Shown here in pieces: positions 54,466 to 62,879 of a stretch of DNA of 64,000 bases; position 1 is the first letter of the stretch; every line of letters starts with the position of its first letter. The stretch is from NCBI RefSeq assembly GCF_003730275.1, contig NZ_QTTA01000003.1, positions 1-64,000 on the forward strand. The letters run 5' to 3'. The position numbers and the translations under genes were made by a program. The stretch comes from Brevundimonas halotolerans (GTDB lineage Bacteria; Pseudomonadota; Alphaproteobacteria; Caulobacterales; Caulobacteraceae). The notes under the pieces were generated by a model that was not told where the DNA came from, did not search any database, and saw only the letters and a list, made by a program, of their open reading frames with translations.

Positions 54466-55155
54466 TCAGGCCTTCAGCCAGAGCGCCTGATCCCCCAGTT
54501 CGGCGGCGACAAAGGCCGCATGCGCCTGAACCTCGGCGTCGGTCAGGCGCGGTGCAAGCGGCGTCGACCGGGACCCGTGGCGACGGGGGCCGTCCGGTCC
54601 GCCGGTATCATCCGAGTGCGCGACCAGCTCCAGCGAGCGGGCCTTGCCGCCTTTCAGCTCCAGATAGACATCGGACAGCAGGCGGGCATCGATCAGGGCC
54701 CCGTGCAGGCTGCGCTCGGTCAGGGAAATCTTGAACCGGCGACACAGGGCATCCAGCGAATTGGCCATGCCGGGAAAGCGCATCTGGGCCATCTGCAGGG
54801 TGTCGATCCAGCGTGCCTCCTCGATCAGCAGCTGGCCGCACAGGCCCAGTTCGTGATTGATGAAGGCCCGGTCAAAGCTGGCGTTGTGGGCAATCACCGG
54901 CGCATCACCGATGAATTCCAGCAGATCGGCCGCGACCTCGGCGAATTTCGGCGCGTCGCGCAATTTCTCGAGGGTAATGCCGTGGACGGCAATGGCGCCG
55001 GCGGGAATGTCGCGCTCGGGATGGATCAGCCGGTGAAAGGTGCGGCCGGTCGGCAGCAGGTCATCGATCTCGATACAGCCGACCTCGATCATCCGGTCGC
55101 CCGTCCGGGGATCAAAGCCGGTGGTTTCGGTATCTAGAACGATTTCGCGGGCCAT
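54466..55155 (-). CDS. dnaQ: DNA polymerase III epsilon subunit (proofreading exonuclease)
   Basis: 229 residues. All DEDDh exonuclease motifs are present: DTETTGFD (Exo I), APVIAHNASFDRAFINHEL (Exo II) and HGALIDARLLSDVYLELKGG (Exo III with His and Asp). It removes misincorporated bases for the replicative polymerase. It is the promoter-distal gene of the ppsR-maf-aroE-coaE-dnaQ run, leaving 30 bp after coaE. Confidence 0.96.
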   Translation of the reverse strand: MAREIVLDTETTGFDPRTGDRMIEVGCIEIDDLLPTGRTFHRLIHPERDIPAGAIAVHGITLEKLRDAPKFAEVAADLLEFIGDAPVIAHNASFDRAFINHELGLCGQLLIEEARWIDTLQMAQMRFPGMANSLDALCRRFKISLTERSLHGALIDARLLSDVYLELKGGKARSLELVAHSDDTGGPDGPRRHGSRSTPLAPRLTDAEVQAHAAFVAAELGDQALWLKA

Positions 55156-55185
55156 GGCCCTTGATGCCGCGCTTCGCCCCGGGCT

Positions 55186-55788
55186 TCAATCCGTCGAGGG
55201 TGAGGTCAGGCGGTCCATCAACAGGGCAACCTGGTCCCGGGCATGGGGAATGCCCCGGCCGGTATCGATGACGACGTCGGCGCGGACGCGCTTTTCCGCA
55301 TCCGGCACCTGGCGGGACAGGATCTGGCGGAACCGGGCCTCGGTCATGCCCGGCCGGGACAGGACGCGCCGCCGCTGCTCGGCCTCGGGGGCGCTGACCA
55401 CCACCACAGCCGTGACCCCGGTCCGGTCGGCCCCGGTCTCGAACCAGAGGGGAATGTCCAGGACCACGACCGTCCGGCCCTCCTCGCGCGCCCGGGCGAC
55501 AAAAGCCTCCCGGTCGGCCCGCACCAGCGGATGGACGATGGCCTCCAGCGCCGGAAAGCCTTCGGGAGTCTCCTGAAGCCGGGCCGAGAGCCGGGTCCGG
55601 TCGACGGCGCCGTCGACGACCACGCCGGGAAAAGCCGCCTCTACGGCATCCACCGCGGCGCCCCCCTTTTGATAGAGTGTGTGAACGGCGGCGTCGGCAT
55701 CCCAGACGGCGGCCCCGGCTTCCTCGAACAGGCGCGCGGTCGTGCTTTTTCCCATGCCGATCGAGCCCGTCAGTACCAGAACCTTCAT
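55186..55788 (-). CDS. coaE: Dephospho-CoA kinase
   Basis: 200 residues. The P-loop [16 protein letters not shown] is at about residues 8-23, followed by [23 protein letters not shown]-type [12 protein letters not shown], and [11 protein letters not shown]. It phosphorylates dephospho-CoA, the last step of coenzyme A synthesis. Its start overlaps the aroE stop by 4 bp. coaBC, which encodes earlier steps, lies about 24 kb away in this window. Confidence 0.96.
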   Translation of the reverse strand: MKVLVLTGSIGMGKSTTARLFEEAGAAVWDADAAVHTLYQKGGAAVDAVEAAFPGVVVDGAVDRTRLSARLQETPEGFPALEAIVHPLVRADREAFVARAREEGRTVVVLDIPLWFETGADRTGVTAVVVVSAPEAEQRRRVLSRPGMTEARFRQILSRQVPDAEKRVRADVVIDTGRGIPHARDQVALLMDRLTSPSTD

Positions 55789-56594
55789 GGCTGTTCTCCC
55801 AGCACCCGCAGGGCCTCGGCCCGGACATCGACGTCGGGCGGTCGGACGCCGAACAGGGTCGCAAACGACGGCTGCGCCTGGCCGATCAGCATGGCCAGTC
55901 CATCAACGACCGTGTGGCCCCGCTCCGCACCGGCCCGCAGAAAGCCGGTCATCAGGGGGCGATAGGTCATGTCCATCAGCACGGCGTCGGGGGCGAGCGT
56001 CGTAAGGTCGAGTTCGGGCGGGACGCTCAGCGCATTGACGATGAGGGCGGCGTCAGCTGCCGCGTCACCGAGGGTCAGCCGCGCCGGGCAGTGGGGCTGG
56101 ACGGCGGCGATGAGGGCCTCAGCGCGGGCAGCCGTCCGGTTCAGAACACGCACTTCGGAAAAGGTTTGGCCCAAGGCATGGACGGCGGCCCGGGCAGCAC
56201 CTCCCGCACCCAGCACGACGGCGACCCGGCCCATCCCTTCCAAAGCCGTTGCCTGTTCGGTCAGCGCCGCCCTCAAGCCGTAGCCGTCGGTGCTGTCGGC
56301 CCGGAGCACCCCGACGTCCTGCCACAGCAGATTGGCCGAGCCACAGGCGCGAGCGGTCTCGCTGACCGTATCCGCCAGCCCAAGCGCGGTTTCCTTATAG
56401 GGCGCCGTGACATTGAGCCCACGAAGGGCGCTTTGCCGGACCTGCCCAACCAGGTCGCAGAACTGCGCTTCGGTCTCGGGTCCAAAGGCCGTGTAGTCGG
56501 CATCCAGACCGGCGGCCCGGATCCAGGCCCCGTGGATCACCGGACTGAGCGAATGGGCGATCGGCCAGCCCGCGACCCCGGCCCGGATCGTCAT
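55785..56594 (-). CDS. aroE: Shikimate dehydrogenase (NADP+)
   Basis: 269 residues from ATG ([18 protein letters not shown]). The substrate site is AHSLSP and NVTAPYK (the catalytic Lys), followed by the NADP-binding [29 protein letters not shown], and GLAMLIGQA near the end. It reduces 3-dehydroshikimate in aromatic amino-acid synthesis. It overlaps maf and coaE by 4 bp on either side, indicating tightly coupled translation. Confidence 0.96.
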   Translation of the reverse strand: MTIRAGVAGWPIAHSLSPVIHGAWIRAAGLDADYTAFGPETEAQFCDLVGQVRQSALRGLNVTAPYKETALGLADTVSETARACGSANLLWQDVGVLRADSTDGYGLRAALTEQATALEGMGRVAVVLGAGGAARAAVHALGQTFSEVRVLNRTAARAEALIAAVQPHCPARLTLGDAAADAALIVNALSVPPELDLTTLAPDAVLMDMTYRPLMTGFLRAGAERGHTVVDGLAMLIGQAQPSFATLFGVRPPDVDVRAEALRVLGEQP

Positions 56595-57199
56595 CGGTCG
56601 ATCACGCCATGATCCCGCAGGGCCTCCAGCACCGCCCACAGCGGCAGACCCAGGACGGTGAAATAGTCCCCCTCGATGCGCGCGAACAGTTGGGCCCCGG
56701 GCCCTTCCAGCCTGTAGCCCCCGACCACGCCAGTCAGGGCCGCGCCCTCGGCCTCGAGGTATGTGGCCAACCAGGCCTCCGAGAAAGCCCGCACGGTCAG
56801 AGCGGCGGTGTCAACGTGGCGCCAGACGACCGCTCCGTCCCGGGCGAGCGCCGCGCCCGAGTGCAGATGGTGGGTCCGTCCCCGGAAGCCCCGGAGACGC
56901 GCGGCAATCTCCTTCAGATCGTCTGCCTTGGAGACAATGACCCCGTCGTCCTCCAGAATCTGGTCGCCGCCCAGCACCAGCACCCCGGGGCGCATCCGGC
57001 TGACCGCGAGCGCCTTGGCCTCGGCCAGGCGCACCGCCATGTCCGCCGGCCCGAGCTGGGGATTGGCTTGCCGGAGACCCTCCTCGTCCAGCTCTGCCGG
57101 CTGGAGATCGACGGACAGGCCCACCCCGGCCATCAGGGCGCGGCGGGCGGCGCTGGCCGACGCAAGCACAAAAGGCTGACGCTGAAATCCGGCGCTCAT
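56591..57199 (-). CDS. maf: Maf-family nucleoside triphosphate pyrophosphatase
   Basis: 202 residues. Motifs are FVLASASAARRALMAGVG (nucleotide-binding, SxSxxRxxL type) and LVLGGDQILEDDG with the catalytic Asp, then FRGRTHHLHSGAALARDG. Maf proteins hydrolyse non-canonical or modified NTPs such as dTTP/UTP or m7GTP; the AA-RR variant of the first motif does not clearly match one subclass. It overlaps ppsR and aroE by 4 bp. Confidence 0.93.
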   Translation of the reverse strand: MSAGFQRQPFVLASASAARRALMAGVGLSVDLQPAELDEEGLRQANPQLGPADMAVRLAEAKALAVSRMRPGVLVLGGDQILEDDGVIVSKADDLKEIAARLRGFRGRTHHLHSGAALARDGAVVWRHVDTAALTVRAFSEAWLATYLEAEGAALTGVVGGYRLEGPGAQLFARIEGDYFTVLGLPLWAVLEALRDHGVIDR

Positions 57200-58074
57200 G
57201 CCGGCATGCCGGGCGTGCGGCCCGCCTTGCCCGAGCGGCGCTCGCTCAGCAAATTGACGATGGCCGCGGCGGTCTCCTCGACCGAGCGGCGGGTCACGTC
57301 AATGACCGGCCAACCGCGGCGTTCGAAGGCCCGGCGCGCCTTGATCGTCTCATCGCGGACGGCGTCGTGATCGACATAGGCCGAGCTGCGACCGGCATTC
57401 AGGCCGTCGAGGCGGTTACGCCGGATCTGCACCAGCCGGTCGGGCGAGACGGTCAGGCCGACCACCAGCGGCCCGTTCAGCTGCGTCAGACGCTCGCCAT
57501 CCTCCTGACCGGGGACCAACGGCACATTGGCCGCGCGGATGCCCCGATGCGCCAGATAGATGCAGGTCGGGGTCTTGGAGGTCCGGCTGACCCCGCACAG
57601 GACGACATCCGCAGCTTCCAGCTGTTCGGTCGTGCCTTGGCCGTCGTCATGGGCCATGGCGAAGTCGAGCGCGCCGATGCGGTTGAAATAGTCGGTATCC
57701 AGGGCGTGCTGGGCCCCGACCCGGGTCGACAGCGCGGCGCCGAGATAGTGGGACAGGGCGCCGACGAGCGGATCAAGGGCGCCGATCTGGGGCATGTCCA
57801 GCGCGCGGCAGCCATCTTCGAGCTGCAGCCGCAGACCCTTGTCGACCAGGGTGTGCAGAACCACGCCCGGCGCCGCAGAGACTTCCTCGAGCACCCGCTC
57901 CATCTGTTTGGGCGAGCGGACCAGGGCATAGATGTGCTCGATCGGGATGACGCCGTCGAACCGGGCGGTGACCGCCTTGGCCATGGCATTCAGGGTCTCC
58001 CCGGTCGAATCAGAGACCAGATGGACATGGAAATAGGTGGCCAGCCGGCCGGAGCCTGAACGTGTCGGGGTCAT
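57196..58074 (-). CDS. ppsR: Pyruvate,phosphate dikinase regulatory protein (kinase/pyrophosphorylase, DUF299)
   Basis: 292 residues. It starts with YFHVHLVSDSTGETLNAMAKAV and has a P-loop-like GVSRTSKTPTCIYLAHRG near residue 155 and ERRGWPVIDVTRRSVEETAAAI near the end, the signature of the PPDK/PEP synthase regulatory family. It both phosphorylates (ADP-dependent) and dephosphorylates a Thr on its dikinase target. It is the first gene left of the proposed origin, equivalent to the gene next to the Caulobacter origin. Confidence 0.95.
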   Translation of the reverse strand: MTPTRSGSGRLATYFHVHLVSDSTGETLNAMAKAVTARFDGVIPIEHIYALVRSPKQMERVLEEVSAAPGVVLHTLVDKGLRLQLEDGCRALDMPQIGALDPLVGALSHYLGAALSTRVGAQHALDTDYFNRIGALDFAMAHDDGQGTTEQLEAADVVLCGVSRTSKTPTCIYLAHRGIRAANVPLVPGQEDGERLTQLNGPLVVGLTVSPDRLVQIRRNRLDGLNAGRSSAYVDHDAVRDETIKARRAFERRGWPVIDVTRRSVEETAAAIVNLLSERRSGKAGRTPGMPA

Positions 58075-58324
58075 GTCCTGTCATCGTCTGAAGCGGCGCA
58101 GGCGTCAAACCCGTTCGACCCTTGCAGGACTCCTGCGGAGCGAATCCGGGATTCCTGTGGACGACGGTCCTTACGAGGCGGGGATCATTTGAGCCGTCAT
58201 GCGGGCGGAATCCGGGTTATCGGCCAATCGACTCCGCCCCTCTGTATGTATGTGAAGATATGACGACGGTTCGGGGCCAGCTGTCCCCCGGCACCGGGCC
58301 GATCGCGGATCGCCTGGGGAAAGG

Positions 58325-58339
58325 TTAATGAGACGTTAA
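58325..58339. promoter_or_regulatory. CtrA box 1 in the proposed origin
   Basis: Perfect TTAA-TGAGACG-TTAA. CtrA~P at such sites blocks initiation in the Caulobacter swarmer cell. The preceding GG and following TCC extend the match slightly. Confidence 0.75.
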
Positions 58340-58388
58340 TCCGCAAACAGATCATCCCCTGACGGACGTCGGCGTGCGGGCCCGCGTG

Positions 58389-58403
58389 TTAAGGTTTGAT
58401 TAA
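58389..58403. promoter_or_regulatory. CtrA box 2 in the proposed origin
   Basis: Perfect TTAA-GGTTTGA-TTAA, 49 bp from the end of the first box. It is immediately followed by a TTATCCCCG DnaA-box-like sequence at 58407-58415, so CtrA and DnaA binding could compete. Confidence 0.78.
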
Positions 58404-58624
58404 GGATTATCCCCGGTTTCTACAGGCATGACCGGCGGCCTCGGTCCTGGCCACCCATCCCTGTGAAAAGGTCCTGTTCAGGCGCCGGATTCGGGTCAAC
58501 TGTCCCCGTCATCCCCGGCCCTACCTGCTATCTTCACCTTCAATATCTCTATCGAGAGAAAGAGAAGCAGAGCGAGGCATTTCGCCCGCTTGAGGTCTTC
58601 GTCCACCCGGCCTAAAGCCGCTCC

Positions 58625-59659
58625 ATGACGGATACGCGCTTGCTCAAGGCCCTCAGGGGCGAAGTCACCGACCGGCCCCCGGTCTGGTTCATGCGTCAGG
58701 CGGGGCGCTACCTGCCGGAATACCGCGCTCTCAGGGCCCAGGCTCCCGACTTCATCGCCTTTTGCCTGAACCCGGAGATGGCGGCCGAGGCGACGCTTCA
58801 GCCGATGCGCCGGTTCGGCTTCGATGCCGCGATTGTCTTTGCCGACATCCTGCTGATCCCGGGTGCTCTGGGTCAGAAGGTCTGGTTCGAGGCGGGGGAA
58901 GGTCCACGTCTCGGCGCCCTTCCGGATCTGGCGTCGATGCAGGCGCTGACTGCCGGTGCGGGGGCGGCCCTGTCGCCGGTCGGGGAGACGCTCAGCCGGG
59001 TTCGGATAGCACTGGACCCCGAACGCACCCTGATCGGCTTTGCCGGTGCGCCGTGGACCGTTGCCACCTATATGCTGGACGGCGAGACCCGCTCGATCGG
59101 CAAGGGCGAGCGCGCCCAGGCGCGAACCTTCTATTACCGCGAGCCGGAGACGGTCCTGGCCCTGCTGGACATTCTGGTTGAGGCCACGGCGCATTATCTG
59201 AAGATGCAGGCCGATGCGGGCGCACAGGTGCTCAAGATCTTCGAGAGCTGGGCCGAGGGCCTGCCCGACGATCTGTTCGAGGTTCTGGTGCTCAAGCCCC
59301 ATCAGAAGCTGGTGGCCCGGGTGCGGGAGCTGGGCGTGACCGTCCCCCTGATCGGTTTCCCGCGTGGATCGGCGGCGTTGGCCGAACGTTATGCCCATGA
59401 ATGCGATGTTCAGGCTGTGGCGTTGGATACGGCTTGCCCGCTGGTGGTCGGCCAGAGGGTACAGGCGATCAAGCCCATTCAGGGTGCGCTGGACCCGCTG
59501 TTGCTGCGGGTGGGCGGCGAAGCGCTGGATCGCCGCGTGGACCAGTTGCTGGAGGCTTGGGGCGAGGGTCCGTGGATCTTCAATCTGGGCCATGGAATCC
59601 TGCCCGACGTGCCGATCGCCCATGTCGAGCAGGTGCTCAAAAGGATCGGCGCCCAATGA
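58625..59659 (+). CDS. hemE: Uroporphyrinogen decarboxylase
   Basis: 344 residues. It decarboxylates uroporphyrinogen III to coproporphyrinogen III. Motifs are PPVWFMRQAGRYLPEYRALR (about residues 19-38), DAAIVFADILLIPGALG, FAGAPWTVATYMLDG and FNLGHGILPDVPIAHVEQVL near the end. It is first of hemE-hemH-hemJ and the first gene right of the proposed origin. Its stop overlaps the hemH start (ATGA). Confidence 0.97.
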   Translation: MTDTRLLKALRGEVTDRPPVWFMRQAGRYLPEYRALRAQAPDFIAFCLNPEMAAEATLQPMRRFGFDAAIVFADILLIPGALGQKVWFEAGEGPRLGALPDLASMQALTAGAGAALSPVGETLSRVRIALDPERTLIGFAGAPWTVATYMLDGETRSIGKGERAQARTFYYREPETVLALLDILVEATAHYLKMQADAGAQVLKIFESWAEGLPDDLFEVLVLKPHQKLVARVRELGVTVPLIGFPRGSAALAERYAHECDVQAVALDTACPLVVGQRVQAIKPIQGALDPLLLRVGGEALDRRVDQLLEAWGEGPWIFNLGHGILPDVPIAHVEQVLKRIGAQ

Positions 59660-60720
59660 GCACTCCGCAGGACATTCAGGGCCGCCGGATCGCGGTGGTG
59701 TTGTTCAATCTGGGAGGCCCGGACGGCCCGGAGTCCGTAAAGCCCTTCCTGTTCAACCTGTTCAATGACCCGGCCATTATCGGCTTGCCGGGCCTGTTCC
59801 GCACAGCGGTGGCCCGGCTGATCTCCAGCCGCCGGGAAAAGAGCGCACAGGCCAACTATGATTATATGGGTGGGGGTTCGCCCCTGCTGCCCGGCACCCG
59901 CGCCCAGGTCGAGGCGCTGGAGCAGGCCCTGTCGGAGCGCCTGCCGGCCGATGAGATAAAGGCCTTCATCTGCATGCGCTACTGGCATCCGATGACGGAG
60001 GCCGTGGCGGCCGAGGTCGAGGCGTGGGCACCGGACGAGATCGTCCTCCTGCCGCTCTATCCGCAGTTTTCGACCACAACGACTGCCTCATCGCTCAAGC
60101 TGTGGCAGGAGACCTATCGCGGCCCCGGCGCCAGCCGCGCCATCTGCTGCTATCCGAGAGCCGAAGGCTGGGTCGAGGCCCAGGCCGGGCTGATCCGCGA
60201 GGGTCTGAAGACCGCCGGCGATCCGCCTGTGCGCGTCCTGTTTTCGGCCCACGGCATCCCCGAGTCGCTGGTGACGACCAAGGGCGATCCCTATGCCGAG
60301 CAGGTCGAGGCCGGTTGTCGGGCCGTCGCCGAACGGCTGGGGCTGACGGACTGGGGCCTTTGCTATCAGAGCCGGGTCGGGCCGATGAAGTGGCTGGGGC
60401 CGTCGACGCCCGAGGCGCTGGAACAGGCGGGCAGGGACGGCGTCGGGGTCGTCTTGGTGCCGATCGCCTTTGTCTCCGAGCATATCGAGACCCTCGTCGA
60501 GCTGGATATCGAATACCGGGAGCTTGCCGAGGAACACGGCATCCATCCCTATATCCGGGTGCCGACCGTCAGCGTCACGCCCGCCTTCATCTCCGGACTG
60601 GCCGAGGGCGTGATCGCGGCGCTTGATCGATCGGGCACGGCCCCGTTCGGACCGGGCTGTCAGGCCGATTGGAAGGCCTGTCCCTGTCAGGCGGAACAGC
60701 GGCAAAGGGCTGCCGCGTGA
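59656..60720 (+). CDS. hemH: Ferrochelatase, probable [2Fe-2S] type
   Basis: 354 residues from ATG (MSTPQDIQGRR). It inserts Fe(II) into protoporphyrin IX. Family motifs are VVLFNLGGPDGPESV, YDYMGGGSPLLPGT, MRYWHPMTEAV, LFSAHGIPESLV (metal-binding His) and FVSEHIETLVELDIEY (catalytic Glu). The C-terminus carries three cysteines, C-x6-C-x-C (GCQADWKACPC), a pattern of cluster-bearing ferrochelatases such as the Caulobacter enzyme. The stop overlaps the GTG of hemJ. Confidence 0.95.
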   Translation: MSTPQDIQGRRIAVVLFNLGGPDGPESVKPFLFNLFNDPAIIGLPGLFRTAVARLISSRREKSAQANYDYMGGGSPLLPGTRAQVEALEQALSERLPADEIKAFICMRYWHPMTEAVAAEVEAWAPDEIVLLPLYPQFSTTTTASSLKLWQETYRGPGASRAICCYPRAEGWVEAQAGLIREGLKTAGDPPVRVLFSAHGIPESLVTTKGDPYAEQVEAGCRAVAERLGLTDWGLCYQSRVGPMKWLGPSTPEALEQAGRDGVGVVLVPIAFVSEHIETLVELDIEYRELAEEHGIHPYIRVPTVSVTPAFISGLAEGVIAALDRSGTAPFGPGCQADWKACPCQAEQRQRAAA

Positions 60721-61187
60721 ACCTGTATGATTTCGCTCGGGCCCTGCACATTCTGGCGGTGATCGCCTGGATGGCGGGATTGCTGTTCCTGCCACGCCTC
60801 TATGCCTATGACGCGGAACAGGCAGACAAGGCCGAGCCCCTGCGCAGCGAGATGCGCGAGCTTTTGCGTACCTGGCAGCGGCGCCTGCTGAAGATCATCC
60901 TCAACCCGGCCATGGCGGCCGCCTGGGTCTTTGGCCTGTGGCTGTTCTGGTTGCGCAGTGGCGGCGGCACGGACTGGAGCTTTGCCCACCAGCCGTGGAT
61001 GCTGGCCAAGATCGCCGGGATCTTCGCCCTCAGCGGATGGCATGACTATCTGTCCGGAGAGTTCCGCCGGATCCAGGCTGGGACCTCGGCCCGGACCGGG
61101 CGGTTCTGGCGGATGACCAATGAAGTCCCCTTCCTGATCGCCATCGTCATGGTGCTGTCCGTGACGCTGGAGTGGGGCACGCGCTGA
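60717..61187 (+). CDS. hemJ: Protoporphyrinogen IX oxidase HemJ family
   Basis: 156 residues from GTG overlapping the hemH stop. Four hydrophobic helices, with FARALHILAVIAWMAGLLFLPRLYAYDAE at the N-terminus (conserved His 11) and a WMLAKIAGIFALSGWHDYLSGEFRR region, fit the HemJ/YqiB family that oxidises protoporphyrinogen IX using the quinone pool. The position directly after hemH supports the assignment. The segment commonly reading YHAE in homologues is YDAE here. Inner membrane. Confidence 0.9.
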   Translation: MNLYDFARALHILAVIAWMAGLLFLPRLYAYDAEQADKAEPLRSEMRELLRTWQRRLLKIILNPAMAAAWVFGLWLFWLRSGGGTDWSFAHQPWMLAKIAGIFALSGWHDYLSGEFRRIQAGTSARTGRFWRMTNEVPFLIAIVMVLSVTLEWGTR

Positions 61188-61413
61188 CTCCCGGAAGCCA
61201 CCGGGCTTGACCCGGTGCGGCGGGCGTGGTTTCCGTGGTCCTGAGCCGTCCTCGCGGGCGGTGCCCTTCTCTTCCTCCTGTGTCCACCGCTGATCGCCCT
61301 TATGGGCCGGGCAGACTCCGGAGTTCCCCGACTGGCCCCTAAGGGCCTGACATTTCTAGGCTTTTCGCTCCTGAGCATGGGTTGTTCGGGGGCTCATTCC
61401 CGTGCGAGTTCTG
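61188..61413 (+). other. hemJ-rho intergenic leader
   Basis: This 226-bp gap begins with a perfect 7-bp hairpin CACCGGG/CCCGGTG with loop CTTGA (61199-61217), 12 bp after the hemJ stop. It is not followed by a U-run, so an intrinsic terminator is doubtful. The rest is the rho leader, where rho autoregulation would act. No gene is seen. Confidence 0.4.
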
Positions 61414-62805
61414 ATGAGCGACACCTCCGACACCCCCGAGACCGAGCCGACTTCGGTCGAAGAGTCTGCAGCTGACACTCCGGCGACCGAGATCGAGACG
61501 TCCGAGGACGATGAGGATGACGGCGAGGCTATCGTCCCGTCCGGTCGGATCACCCTGGCCGAGCTGAACGAAAAGACCCCGGCCGATCTGGTCGCCTTCG
61601 CTGAACAGCTCGAGGTCGAGAACGCCTCCAACCTGCGCAAGCAGGACCTGCTGTTCGCCATCCTCAAGGCCCTGGCCGAGGAAGAGGTCGAGATCATCGC
61701 CGATGGCGTGCTGGAAATCCTGCCGGACGGCTTTGGCTTCCTGCGCAGTCCGGATGCCAACTATCTGCCCGGGCCCGATGACATCTATGTCTCGCCGTCG
61801 CAGATCCGCCGCTTCGGCCTGCGCTCGGGCGACACCATCCACGGGGCCGTGCGTGGCCCGCGTGAGGGCGAGCGCTATTTCGCCCTGCTCAAGGTCGACA
61901 CGATCAATCTGGAAGACCCGGAGCTGGTCAAGACCAAGGTCCTGTTCGACAACCTGACCCCGCTCTATCCCGAAGAGCGGCTGCACATGGAAATCCAGGA
62001 TCCGACGCTGAAGGACCGCTCGGGCCGGGTGATCGACATCGTCGCCCCCCTGGGCAAGGGCCAGCGCTGCCTGATCGTCGCCCCGCCGCGGGTCGGCAAG
62101 ACGGTCATGCTGCAGAACATCGCCAAGTCGATCGAGGCCAACCACCCCGAGGTCTTCCTGATCGTGCTCCTGATCGATGAGCGGCCGGAAGAAGTCACCG
62201 ACATGCAGCGGACGGTGAAGGGCGAGGTCGTCGCCTCGACCTTTGACGAGCCCGCCACCCGCCACGTGGCCGTGGCTGAAATGGTCATCGAAAAGGCCAA
62301 GCGTCTGGTCGAACACAATAAGGATGTGGTGATCCTGCTGGACTCCATCACCCGCCTGGGCCGCGCCTACAACGCGACCGTGCCGTCGTCCGGCAAGGTG
62401 CTGACCGGCGGTGTCGACGCCAACGCCCTGCAGCGGCCCAAGCGCTTCTTCGGCGCGGCGCGCAATGTGGAGCAGGGGGGTTCGCTGACCATCATCGCCA
62501 CGGCCCTGATCGACACCGGCAGCCGCATGGACGAGGTGATCTTCGAAGAGTTCAAGGGCACGGGTAACTCGGAAATCGTTCTGGACCGCAAGGTCGCCGA
62601 CAAGCGCATCTTCCCGGCCATCGACGTCCTCAAGTCCGGCACCCGCAAGGAAGATCTCATCACGCCCAAGGACCAGCTGGCCAAGACCTATGTGCTGCGG
62701 CGTATTCTCAATCCGATGGGTCCGCAGGACGCGATCGAATTCCTGCTCGACAAGCTGCGCCAGTCCAAGAACAACGGCGATTTCTTCCAGTCGATGAACA
62801 CCTGA
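61414..62805 (+). CDS. rho: Transcription termination factor Rho
   Basis: 463 residues from ATG (MSDTSDTPE); a GTG 12 bp earlier is an alternative. A long acidic N-terminal extension (about residues 1-45) precedes the RNA-binding domain ([56 protein letters not shown]). The RecA-like ATPase has [21 protein letters not shown] (Walker A), [24 protein letters not shown] and the R-loop. It ends transcription of untranslated RNA as a hexamer. Monocistronic by spacing. Confidence 0.98.
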   Translation: MSDTSDTPETEPTSVEESAADTPATEIETSEDDEDDGEAIVPSGRITLAELNEKTPADLVAFAEQLEVENASNLRKQDLLFAILKALAEEEVEIIADGVLEILPDGFGFLRSPDANYLPGPDDIYVSPSQIRRFGLRSGDTIHGAVRGPREGERYFALLKVDTINLEDPELVKTKVLFDNLTPLYPEERLHMEIQDPTLKDRSGRVIDIVAPLGKGQRCLIVAPPRVGKTVMLQNIAKSIEANHPEVFLIVLLIDERPEEVTDMQRTVKGEVVASTFDEPATRHVAVAEMVIEKAKRLVEHNKDVVILLDSITRLGRAYNATVPSSGKVLTGGVDANALQRPKRFFGAARNVEQGGSLTIIATALIDTGSRMDEVIFEEFKGTGNSEIVLDRKVADKRIFPAIDVLKSGTRKEDLITPKDQLAKTYVLRRILNPMGPQDAIEFLLDKLRQSKNNGDFFQSMNT

Positions 62806-62851
62806 TATTTGCCCTACCGCTCGCAACGCGGTTGCTCGCTGCTTGAGGGCA

Positions 62852-62867
62852 TGTTTCACGTGAAACA
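62852..62867. promoter_or_regulatory. parS, the ParB-binding centromere site
   Basis: The perfect 16-bp palindrome TGTTTCACGTGAAACA fits the universal parS consensus tGTTNCACGTGNAACa. It lies in the gap between rho and the DUF6489 gene, just before its AGGAGGT ribosome-binding site, about 4.2 kb from the proposed origin. No second perfect copy is in the window. Confidence 0.92.
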
Positions 62868-62879
62868 GGAGGTCCCATC

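Larger units (their letters stand above)
58075..58624. other. Proposed chromosomal replication origin (oriC) between ppsR and hemE
   Basis: A 550-bp gap without a convincing gene, flanked by genes read away from it on both sides. It contains two TTAA-N7-TTAA CtrA boxes, six GANTC sites (58128, 58142, 58150, 58208, 58230, 58488) and weak DnaA-box-like 9-mers: TCGTCCACA (58156-58164, minus), TGATCCCCG (58179-58187, minus), TTATCGGCC (58217-58225) and TTATCCCCG (58407-58415). A relatively AT-rich part near 58386-58420 and an inverted repeat TCTCT/AGAGA (58546-58559) lie in the hemE half. The flanking gene pair is that of the Caulobacter crescentus origin. dnaA is not adjacent. Confidence 0.85.

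Noticed and set aside
58122-58328. A 68-codon open frame inside the proposed origin
   Set aside because: No family similarity, no good ribosome-binding site, and it runs over CcrM sites and into a CtrA box; judged spurious.
61199-61217. Perfect hairpin after hemJ as an intrinsic terminator
   Set aside because: It is followed by G/C-rich sequence, not a U-run; kept only as part of the leader description.
62263-62268. CACGTG cores in rho (62263), lnt (34467) and the heparinase-like gene (9972) as extra parS sites
   Set aside because: The flanks lack GTTN and NAAC, so they do not fit the parS consensus.
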